From assembly GCA_034437895.1 (NCBI GenBank), contig DAOTTO010000414.1, positions 1-18,204 of the forward strand: a stretch of 18,204 nucleotides of DNA. The letters are read 5' to 3'. Positions 8,435 through 16,300 of this stretch are shown piece by piece; the stretch's first letter is position 1; every line of letters begins with the position of its first letter. Made by a program: the position numbers and the translations under genes. The stretch comes from JANRLJ01 sp034437895. GTDB taxonomy: Bacteria > Chloroflexota > Anaerolineae > Aggregatilineales > Phototrophicaceae. A model generated the notes under the pieces. The model did no database searches. It saw only the letters and a program-made list of their open reading frames with translations, and was not told the DNA's origin.

Positions 8435-8548
8435 GTTATATTTGCCGTTGGACTTAGAACGCTTGTCTTGCTAGAAAGTAACTCCTAAAAAGAGAACTAC
8501 GTAATTAATTTCAACAATTTATTTTTTACGCAATATGTTGCTGGTTTA
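8435..8548 (+). promoter_or_regulatory. AT-rich leader of the membrane-protein gene with a weak promoter candidate
   Basis: TTGTCT (8463-8468) and TAAAAA (8486-8491) are 17 bases apart, each a 4 of 6 match to consensus. This would start a transcript some 50 bases before the ATG at 8549. The remainder is AT-rich and shows no other structure. Support is weak. Confidence 0.25.
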
Positions 8549-10642
8549 ATGAGGAATCTTTTTGCGCTAGAATGCCACGCTATGCGTACGATTACACGTA
8601 AACTTATTCTCCTTATCACATTGATTTTTCTCGCGCTCCTTGCAAGCGATCTTTACCCCGGTCTGCGCGGCGGATCGGGCTGGCGCTGGCCTTATCTGCT
8701 GCCTGACAACTGGACGGGCGCGTTATTGCTAGGGATTTTGCTCATCGTTTATCTGGTCGGCGTGTTTTTGTTGCGTCGATGGCAGGTGCGGACGTGGGCA
8801 GTCTTGGCGTGGGTGTTCATCAGTGCGGCGGTGCTGGGTGTGGCGGTGGTCGGTGTGCATGGCGATGCGGGCTTTCTCCTTTTCACGCGGACGGTATCGC
8901 CTGTTCAGACGGGCGCGAGTGCGCTGGCGGTGCGCGTCATGGCGGAAGAAGGAGCGCAGTCCACACTTGAGCGCTGGCCCGATGTGATGCGCGAATCGCA
9001 GGATACCAATCTGATTCACTTTACGACCAGTCCACCGGGACAGCCGCTTTTGCATGACGTTCTCGCCCGGATTTTTGATCCACTGCCTGTCAGCCGTCCC
9101 TTGAGCGCTGCCGTGCGCCTGTATCAATGTGCCGATTATCAGGTGATGCGCTACACACGGGGGGAACTCGTCAGCGCGATCTTCGGGATGCTGATGCCGC
9201 TGTGGGCGGCGCTGGCGGTCTTTCCTTTATATAGTGCAGCGCGGATGTTAGGGATCGCCGCTTTAGATGTGGTTGTGTGGTGGCCTTTGATGCCAACGGT
9301 ATTGTTATTCGCTCCGACATGGAATACGTTGTATCCCTTTCTGGCGATTCTGGCTTTCGCATTTTTGCTGACGGGTTTGCGACGGCGCGGTATAGGATTC
9401 GCGCTCGGCTGTGTGGCGGCGGGTGGCGTGATGTCGATCACCACCTTTTTGAATTTTGCGGTGCTGCCGCTGCTGCTCCTCTTCGGATTATTCACGCTCG
9501 GCGCGGGTTGGGTGATCCATGCAAATCGACAAGATAAATTAACAACGCGACTCGCCAACACACTCGTTTGGTCATTTCGTGCAGGGCTTTGGTTCGCGCT
9601 GGGACTCAGCAGCGTATGGATTCTTTATTTTGCTTCTACCGGACTCACGCCGCTGGATTTGCTGCGCGTGACGTTTGATAATCACAGCGATCTTGTCCAG
9701 CGCGATTATCTCCCTTGGCTGATTCTGCATCCGTATGATGTGCTAATGTTCGTCGGGTGGCCTGTGGCGATTTTGTTCTTGGCGGCGAGTGTTAAGCAGT
9801 TGGCAGAAGATTTGACGCAAAGGCGCGAAGCACGCAAAGTGTCGCAAAGCACGGAGGAGACTAAAGAAATGGGTCTCGTAGGGAGCGACCTAAGTATCGC
9901 TCCTGCCGGGGATACACATCGATACGTCCCTACGCTGATTGCGGCGACCTTTTTCACTTTTCTACTGGTTGATCTCAGCGGAATCGCGCAAGGGGAAAAC
10001 GCCCGTATCCTCAGTTATTATGCGCCGTTCTTTTTGTTATGCGCGGGGATATGGATGGCGCGGCATGACTTTAGATGGAAGATGCCGCTGCTGATGGCAC
10101 AAGCCTTGACCGTGCTGGTAATGGCGATAGTACTGCCTGTCGTCCCGCAGGATTTGAATCCACAGGCGATTCAGCCGCGTGAGGATGTCCCGGCCTTCGA
10201 TTTTCTGACGTTGCAACCTGTGGATGCAATCTACACCAGCCCTATCTACGACGGGGAGTTCCGGCTAGAGGCATATCGCTTTGTGGCGGATGTGGCGCAG
10301 CAGGCAATTTCGCTAGAGACTCACTGGGAGGGCATCGCTCCCACAGAGCGCCCATATCATTTTGAAGTCATCGCTTCGGCGGAAAATGCGATTGATGGCG
10401 AAATCATCACTGCGCCATATCAATGGCTGCCGCAGAGTGGGAATTACCTGACGACATGCTGGCGTAGTGGGGACAGCGTGCGTGACGTGACGATAATCCC
10501 GCTGCCGACGATTTCCGCGCCTGTTGTCTGGTCGCTGGCGCTGCGAGCAGTGGATGAACGCACCGGGGATGTGATGACGGTTATGCTGGTGGATGGCACA
10601 TCAGCGGACAGTGTAAACTTGGGGCCAGTCAATTATCCTTAA
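8549..10642 (+). CDS. Polytopic membrane protein, GT-C glycosyltransferase-like, with C-terminal extracytoplasmic beta domain
   Basis: The frame encodes 697 residues with about 11-12 hydrophobic segments between residues 19 and 530. HFTTSPPGQPLLH (about 157-169), in the first large outer loop, recalls the (T)HPPG motif of Chloroflexota GT-C/family-39-like proteins, and GIAQGENARI (about 477-486) resembles the RGE-x-x-R motif before a late helix of the same group. Residues from about 555 to the end form a soluble beta-rich domain with SLETHWEGIAPTERPYHFEV, similar to the C-terminal domain of such proteins. Transfer of a sugar from a lipid carrier is therefore a family-level guess; the catalytic aspartate was not identified with confidence. 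Residues 425-462, a cytoplasmic loop, are encoded by intergenic-type repeats. The start is uncertain: neither ATG 8549 nor ATG 8582 (MRTITRKLILL, a more usual N-terminus) has a clear ribosome site. Confidence 0.75.
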   Translation: MRNLFALECHAMRTITRKLILLITLIFLALLASDLYPGLRGGSGWRWPYLLPDNWTGALLLGILLIVYLVGVFLLRRWQVRTWAVLAWVFISAAVLGVAVVGVHGDAGFLLFTRTVSPVQTGASALAVRVMAEEGAQSTLERWPDVMRESQDTNLIHFTTSPPGQPLLHDVLARIFDPLPVSRPLSAAVRLYQCADYQVMRYTRGELVSAIFGMLMPLWAALAVFPLYSAARMLGIAALDVVVWWPLMPTVLLFAPTWNTLYPFLAILAFAFLLTGLRRRGIGFALGCVAAGGVMSITTFLNFAVLPLLLLFGLFTLGAGWVIHANRQDKLTTRLANTLVWSFRAGLWFALGLSSVWILYFASTGLTPLDLLRVTFDNHSDLVQRDYLPWLILHPYDVLMFVGWPVAILFLAASVKQLAEDLTQRREARKVSQSTEETKEMGLVGSDLSIAPAGDTHRYVPTLIAATFFTFLLVDLSGIAQGENARILSYYAPFFLLCAGIWMARHDFRWKMPLLMAQALTVLVMAIVLPVVPQDLNPQAIQPREDVPAFDFLTLQPVDAIYTSPIYDGEFRLEAYRFVADVAQQAISLETHWEGIAPTERPYHFEVIASAENAIDGEIITAPYQWLPQSGNYLTTCWRSGDSVRDVTIIPLPTISAPVVWSLALRAVDERTGDVMTVMLVDGTSADSVNLGPVNYP
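9823..9855 (+). repeat. Short GC-rich tandem repeat inside the membrane-protein gene
   Basis: Three degenerate units of 9-10 bases follow one another: AAGCACGCA, AAGTGTCGCA and AAGCACGGA. They read in frame as REARKVSQSTEE. Such AAG-CACG arrays are a familiar kind of intergenic repeat in several phyla; here it is translated and directly precedes the inverted-repeat element at 9877. Confidence 0.45.
9877..9934. repeat. 58-bp inverted-repeat element embedded in frame in a coding sequence
   Basis: The ends are perfect 8-base inverted repeats, CGTAGGGA (9877-9884) and TCCCTACG (9927-9934). Inside, GGAGCGA (9882-9888) pairs with TCGCTCC (9897-9903). Read on the minus strand, its first 28 bases match 18155-18182 at 22 positions, and five of the six differences are transitions. 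It adds about 19 codons (GLVGSDLSIAPAGDTHRYVP) to a hydrophilic loop without breaking the frame. Confidence 0.6.
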
Positions 10643-10645
10643 TAG

Positions 10646-10735
10646 AAGTTATGCGGTTTATAGTGATTAGTTCTTAGTCAACGCAGGCAGCAAGGGCAAA
10701 TCTTTGTTCTTACTAAAAACTATAAACTAACAACT
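10646..10735. terminator. Large AT-rich inverted repeat between convergent genes, probable bidirectional terminator
   Basis: GTTTATAGTGATTAGT (10656-10671) and ACTAAAAACTATAAAC (10712-10727) pair at 14 of 16 positions, and AAGTT at 10646-10650 pairs with AACTT further out (10732-10736). The loop is about 40 bases. It fills the 94-base gap between the ends of two convergent genes. The stem is AT-rich rather than a classical GC stem, so it may also be a copy of a dispersed intergenic repeat. Confidence 0.45.
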
Positions 10736-10736
10736 T

Positions 10737-11354
10737 TTACAACGTCGTATCCGGCGAGCCTTCAAATAACTTCCCGACTATAAACGAAATCGTCGGCAAA
10801 CACGTAAAAGTCACGTTGTCCGTTTCCTCAAACGATATGGGGGCGGGATATGTTCCATCTTGTGGCGTTTGATAGAGGCGCAGTTGGCGCATCTCTGGGT
10901 CAATCACGGCGTATTCTGGTAAGCCTGCACGCGCATACGCTTTCAGTTTTACATCTTCATCATAATCGCGGCTACCCGGCGAAAGCACCTCCACGATCAA
11001 ATCCGGCACGCCCCAGATGCGGCGATCATAGATTATATCCGCATGTTCGTGCATGACGAGGACAAAATCCGGCTGCACAGGTGTGATGCCGGGCATAAAA
11101 ACGCCGATGGGGGCTATGTTTGCGTAAGCCAAACCTTGATCTTCCGCTGGGATCCCCAAAAGGCGATAGAAACGCAAGATAATCGTTTGATGAAAATAAC
11201 TCGGCGCGGTGGACATATACAGTTCTCCATCAATGATTTCATAACGATTGCCATCGTCCGGCAGCGCTTCCCAATCGGCTGTCGTCCATTTGCCTTGCGG
11301 CGGCCCCTTCACGGTATGCACATGGGCATAAATCGGAAAAACAAGTTCAGACAT
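10737..11354 (-). CDS. Uma2-family PD-(D/E)XK protein (DUF820)
   Basis: The 205-residue product has the Uma2 layout: YEIIDGELYMS (Glu39), VQPDFVLV (Asp96), then DLIVEVLSPGSRDYDEDVKLKAYARAGLPEYAVID with Glu122, Lys136 and Lys138. The Asp, Glu and Lys residues fit the nuclease-fold catalytic triad. The family is hugely expanded in cyanobacteria and Chloroflexota. It is called a putative endonuclease, but its cellular role is not established. GAGGA seven to eight bases before the ATG supports this start. It lies 31 bases after the upstream PmoA-like gene on the same strand, so it is probably the last gene of a three-gene operon. Length is normal for the family and no key residue is missing. Confidence 0.93.
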   Translation of the reverse strand: MSELVFPIYAHVHTVKGPPQGKWTTADWEALPDDGNRYEIIDGELYMSTAPSYFHQTIILRFYRLLGIPAEDQGLAYANIAPIGVFMPGITPVQPDFVLVMHEHADIIYDRRIWGVPDLIVEVLSPGSRDYDEDVKLKAYARAGLPEYAVIDPEMRQLRLYQTPQDGTYPAPISFEETDNVTFTCLPTISFIVGKLFEGSPDTTL

Positions 11355-11385
11355 GATTTAATCCTCATTCACTATCTTGCTTATT

Positions 11386-12288
11386 TTACCCCAAAACGGC
11401 ATTAATCTTATCTTGTGTCCATGTGCCATTGGCGATGATGATTTTGTACTTAAGCGCCAGCGTTTCGTCGGGCGGCAACGCATAGCGCTGATCGTAGGCA
11501 AAGGCAAAGCTGACGGCGGCGGCTTGTTCGGTGCGGGTGAACCATTTTGTCGGATAGCGCGGATTACTTGGCGAATCGACAAAGACGAGGGTCGAACTGC
11601 GATCAACACCATCGTGAAGGCCGCTGTAAGCCAGCCACGCGCCCGATTTGCCCATGAGGTCGCCATCGGTCTTGCCCGTTTGCCCATCGAAAAGTGTCAG
11701 TAGGCCGTTTTGTAAATCGCGTGAACCGCGCCAATGCAGGCCACCATAACCCGCTTCGGGGCGGCCTTCGCTGGTCGGGCTGCCAAATTCCACCACTTCT
11801 CCCCGCCGATTTTTCAGCCAGAGTTGGACTTCCAGCGTCCAATAATCCGCATTAGGCGCGATTTGGCTGACGCTGATTTGGCGCGTTTCATCCAGCCATT
11901 TTTCGCCAGATTGCGTCACCCACACCAGTTGTTCTGTCAAATGTACGCCCTGCACTTCGTCGCACAGCATCTTGTTCCAATCAAGGTGGCGCTGCTGACC
12001 ATTATTCGGCTTTTGAACGTAGCCTGTATCGTGCTGATAGGTGGAGCCGCCCCAGAAATTCTCGCCAGAAAGATAGGGGATCGCCATTGATAGGCCATGC
12101 TGCCAGCGGTGATCGTTGGGGCGGAAAAGCGTCAGCGTATCGCCAGCCAACGTTTTGATTGGATGGAAGTAAGGTCGGGGCGATTCAATCGTCTGTGTTC
12201 TGGGGATATAAACATAGCGAAACAACAGCCGTTCGCCGTAATAAATTTCAAGATGCTCGTGGAATTTGTGGATGAGTCTAAAGAACAT
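11386..12288 (-). CDS. PmoA-like family protein (DUF6807)
   Basis: The 300-residue protein carries the typical signatures of this family: PRPYFHPIKTLAG (37-49), NDHRWQHGLSMAI (58-70), ENFWGGSTY (76-84), and later PEAGYGGLHWRGSRDL. The family name suggests methane oxygenase, but that link is historical and misleading. Its members are soluble and often sit beside carbohydrate-processing or Gfo/Idh/MocA-type genes. No reaction is established. There is no signal peptide or membrane segment, so it should be cytoplasmic. The ATG has no clear ribosome site. The next start on this frame is far inside the domain, so this one is kept. It sits between a DUF4058 and an Uma2 gene on the same strand with gaps of 55 and 31 bases. 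Confidence 0.88.
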   Translation of the reverse strand: MFFRLIHKFHEHLEIYYGERLLFRYVYIPRTQTIESPRPYFHPIKTLAGDTLTLFRPNDHRWQHGLSMAIPYLSGENFWGGSTYQHDTGYVQKPNNGQQRHLDWNKMLCDEVQGVHLTEQLVWVTQSGEKWLDETRQISVSQIAPNADYWTLEVQLWLKNRRGEVVEFGSPTSEGRPEAGYGGLHWRGSRDLQNGLLTLFDGQTGKTDGDLMGKSGAWLAYSGLHDGVDRSSTLVFVDSPSNPRYPTKWFTRTEQAAAVSFAFAYDQRYALPPDETLALKYKIIIANGTWTQDKINAVLG

Positions 12289-12343
12289 CGGTTTTAGAGA
12301 TGCGCTGCGCGTAATGTGTTCAAAATCAATGGAAGCTATCCCT

Positions 12344-13225
12344 CTATTCTAATGCGGCGTGAGTAGTGGCGATAGTCGCCATGATGTCGCGGATCCGCGC
12401 TTGATCTTCCGGCGCATACTTATCGAAGTTCGCTGGTACTTGAGCATAGTCTACCACAACTTCAAAGACGCGGAGGCTCGCATACAAGCGGTTATAAATT
12501 TTCCCCAGATCAAACGACAGATCGTTTGTTCCTCCAAGTGGCAGGGGCAGCACTGGGATAACAGAATCAATACCGAAACCATAGACCTCAATTTTACCGC
12601 GTTGCAACTCAGGGTGCGGATTGCTTATCAGGATAGCATAGGGAAATGCCCCTTTCACACGATCAGGGTAGCTTGGCACAGTTAAAAGGATAGGGCGCAG
12701 TTCATGCAAAAAATCGATTTCGACAAGGTTCACGCCGCTGCGAAGGGTATCAAGACGGCGTGCAAGATAAGCGCTGTGGTAGGATTCGGGGGGCTTATTG
12801 GCAGCGGATAACACCTCAATTCGTGTGACAGGTCTGCCCGGATATTGCTCTGCTGTCATCTCATAGATGACCACACTGTGTAGGGGATGTTCTTCTTCTT
12901 CCAATTCTAAGGCTTCATCAAGCGGCAGCGTCAAAGTAGGGGTGGCGGATTGGGTGGTGTTCGACAACCGCGCCGAGGGCTGCCTTTGAAAAAGGGTTAT
13001 ATCAGGGTACGTATGCCGCTGCCGCTCTGAATCTATCTCGCCGATTTGGAGCGATTTTTCTGATAAGGTGTAATAGTTCGATGGGAGTTGTTCATCAAGG
13101 GTCATACGAATAAAAGTGATAAAATCACTATGAAAACTTTCCCAACCGCCGCCTTTTTGCTGCAAAAAGCTGTTGAGATGGGCATTTACGCCCGGATACA
13201 AATTTTGCTGAGCGCGAATCGCCAT
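12344..13225 (-). CDS. DUF4058 family protein
   Basis: The 293-residue product shows the DUF4058 pattern: NLYPGVNAHLNSF followed by WESFHSDF at the N-terminus (the usual form is PGMDPYLE), YPDITLFQ (Asp75), TRIEVLSAANKP (Glu137, Lys144) and VNLVEIDFLH (165-174), with the family's C-terminal LPLPLGG...DLSFDLGKIYNRLY. The function is unknown. The PD...(I/V)EVLS...K order recalls PD-(D/E)XK nucleases and the Uma2 protein two genes downstream, which is my inference. The ATG at 13225 is preferred, since GGAGA lies eight bases upstream (13238-13234). A GTG at 13261 would add 12 residues but would leave the strong AAGGAGG (13249-13243) inside the gene. It is the first gene of the minus-strand operon. 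Confidence 0.9.
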   Translation of the reverse strand: MAIRAQQNLYPGVNAHLNSFLQQKGGGWESFHSDFITFIRMTLDEQLPSNYYTLSEKSLQIGEIDSERQRHTYPDITLFQRQPSARLSNTTQSATPTLTLPLDEALELEEEEHPLHSVVIYEMTAEQYPGRPVTRIEVLSAANKPPESYHSAYLARRLDTLRSGVNLVEIDFLHELRPILLTVPSYPDRVKGAFPYAILISNPHPELQRGKIEVYGFGIDSVIPVLPLPLGGTNDLSFDLGKIYNRLYASLRVFEVVVDYAQVPANFDKYAPEDQARIRDIMATIATTHAALE

Positions 13226-13393
13226 AATAGGAATCTCCGTTACCTCCTTAAAGCCTAGCACAGATTAGAAATTATGGAGTGTTTCAGGATACTCCGCACC
13301 GCCCTATTTCATAAATTCGTACACGATGTTAACGACCTTCTTATTCAAATTTGATTACAATACCTTTCATGAGTTTTAACAGGAATCTAAGCC
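13226..13393. promoter_or_regulatory. Divergent intergenic region between the DUF4058 operon and the kinase gene
   Basis: Both units must start transcription here. On the plus strand TACAAT (13356-13361) is a good -10 candidate 32 bases before the GTG start, but no fitting -35 is visible. On the minus strand CATAAT (13275-13270) is a similar candidate. GGAGT (13276-13280) and ACTCC (13291-13295) are five-base inverted arms spaced by ten bases next to it, a possible but weak operator. Confidence 0.3.
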
Positions 13394-16300
13394 GTGATAA
13401 ACACAATCTCGCCCCCATCTCTCATCGGCAGTCGTTACCAGCTTCATGAAACACTCGGCGCAGGCGGCATGGGCATTGTTTATCGTGCCACCGACCAACA
13501 GACAAATCAAAATGTCGCCATAAAACTCCTCAAGCCGCAGGCTCTTTCGCTTTCGCCCGATACGCTGGAACGTTTTGCCCGTGAAGCCGAAGCCTTGCGC
13601 CAGCTTGACCATCCTAATATCGTCAAAGTCTTGACCACCTTACAAGAAAATGATTTACATTATTTAGTGATGGAATATATCAGCGGTGGCTCGCTGCAAG
13701 ATGTGCTTCAGCGTGAAGGCCGGATGCCCATCAGCCGTACCCTCGACATCGCGCTTGATCTATCGGATGCGCTCGCTCGCGCTCATCGCCTGCGGATTAT
13801 CCACCGCGATATTAAACCAGCGAATGTCTTAATCGCGCAGGATGGCAGTACGCGGTTGACGGATTTCGGTGTGGCACGGATGGGAGCGAAAGAACGTGTG
13901 ACCGAAATCGGCTCGGCGGTAGGCACGCCCGATTATATGGCACCAGAAGCACTGCATGGGGATGAGGTCGATGCACGGGCGGATATTTGGGCGCTTGGCG
14001 TGATGTTGTTCGAGATGCTAACCGGACATCGGCCTTTCCGGGGTGATAACATCACCTCCATGATTGTGGGCGTTTTGACTCATCCCGTGCCGGATTTAGA
14101 AGCGCTGCGCCCTGATGCGCCGATTTCTTTAGTGGATTTGGTCTACCGGATGTTGACGAAAGATCGTGAAGCCCGAATCCCCAGTGCGCGGTTGGTCGGT
14201 GCGGAATTAGAAGCACTCGCTTCCGGCACACCCGTGAACGCCGCCACCTATGGGACGCTGCGTGCCACGACCATGCCATCTTATACCACTTCCACACCGC
14301 CGCGCACCACACCCACACCACGTCATAACTTGCCTGCACAAACTTCAACTTTTATCGGGCGTGAGTCCGAAATGACCGAAATCATGCGCTTGATGGCTGA
14401 TCCCGGAATTCGCTTAGTGACGATTCTCGGCCCCGGCGGCATGGGCAAAACACGTCTCTCGTTGGCCTTCGCGGAACGCATCGTCGGCGGCACGCATTCG
14501 ACACCGATTACCGATACACAAGATTATTTCTTGGATGGCGTGTATTTTATCCCGCTGGATGCCTTGAGTTCTCCCAATGATATTGTTGACGCGATGGCGG
14601 ATGAACTCAAATACACGTTTGTGATGGATGAGCGTGATCCTAAGCAGCAGCTTCTTGAACATCTCGGCGATAAAAATGCCCTGCTCATTCTGGATAACTT
14701 CGAGCATTTGCTGGACGGTGCAGGCATTGCGGCGGATATTTTACGCGCCGCGCCGCACGTTAAGATCATCGCCACCTCGCGTGAGCGCCTAAACCTCAGC
14801 GGCGAGACGATCTTCAACCTCAACGGGATGGACTTCCCCGAATGGGAAACGCCGGAAAACGCGATGGAATACAGCGCCGTGAAGCTGTTTTTGCAAGGGG
14901 CGCGGCGGGCAAAACCCGGTTATGAACTGCTGCCGGATGATGTGAAGTACCTCGCTCGTATTTGTCAGACAGTGCAAGGCTTGCCGTTGGGGATACTGCT
15001 GGCGGCGGCATGGGTGGAGATGCTTAAGCCACAAGAAATTGCTGAGGAAATTGCGCGGAGTCTGGACTTTTTAGAAACCGAACTGCGCGATGTGCCGGAA
15101 CGCCATCGCAGTATGCGGGCTGTATTCCAGTATTCATGGAACTTACTGTCGGAAGATGAGCAGAAGGTGTTCATGAAGTTGAGTATCTTTAAAGGCGGAT
15201 TTGACCGTGAAGCCGCGCAGGAGATTGCCGGGGCATCGCTGCGAGCGCTGACGGCATTGGTCAATAAATCTTTGCTGCGGCGCAGCCCGGAGGGACGTTA
15301 CTTCGTCCATGAGTTACTGCGCCAGTACGCGGAAGAGCGCTTCGTGGAATGCTGCGATCAAGACGAGATTTATGGAAAACATGCCATATATTACGGCATG
15401 ATGCTGAACAAATTAGAGCCGGATTTTTTCAGCCGCAAAGAACGTGATGCGATTGAAAAAGTTGATCTTGAATACGAGAATATCCGCAGCGCGACACGGT
15501 GGGCGCTGCAACATCAGCGTTGGATTGGTTTGCAGCACGGTATCCATGCCACGATGGCGTTTTATACCGGGCGCAGCCGTCTGGCTGAAGGGATCGCCAC
15601 TTTTGAGGAAATTCTCGCTGTGCTGACGGCATACGGCCTGAAAGATGACGAGATCAAGTCGCTTTACTGGGGATGTGTTATCCGGCAGATGCGGATGACG
15701 ATGAGCAGCAAGGGTGATTACGAAGTCGTCCGGCAGAAATCGCAGCAGGCGTATGATTATTTTTCCACACAGCCTGACACCGAACAGAATCGCAAGGAAC
15801 GGAATCATTCCCTCAATAACATCAGCTACAGTCTGATGAACCAGGGGCAGTATGATGAAGCGGCACGGGTATCTACCCAAGCACTAGAACTCTCACAATT
15901 GATCTCTGGCGCGGACTTAACCCATTACTATTTTTCCATCGCCAACCTCGGCTATGTGGAATATCTGCGTGGCAATTATGAGGAGGCGCGTCGTCTTTAT
16001 GAGACGATGGATAAGGCGCTTCCGCCGGATTATTCGCCGGGCAGTCGGGCTTTAGGCTTAAATAATTTAGGTGAAGTGCTGGTCGCGCTCGGTGAATTTG
16101 ATCAGGCTGCCGCTTATTTTGAACAAGCCTATACGACCTTCAAAGCCATCAACAACCGCCGAGGCATGGCCTTTACCATTAATAACTTGGGCGGCATTCA
16201 CTCTATTCGGGGCAATTATGACGAAGCCCATCGCATGTTCGCGGAAGGTTACGCGCTTCACAAAGAAATCGGGGATCGATCCGGCACGGCGCATTCCTTA

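Noticed and set aside
11386..12288. Methane monooxygenase subunit A implied by the PmoA family name
   Set aside because: True PmoA is a polytopic membrane protein; this product has no membrane helix and belongs to the soluble DUF6807 group.
15413..15880. 155-codon minus-strand frame opposite the kinase-STAND gene
   Set aside because: The plus-strand frame is continuous and has clear domain motifs on both sides; the antisense product shows no domain.
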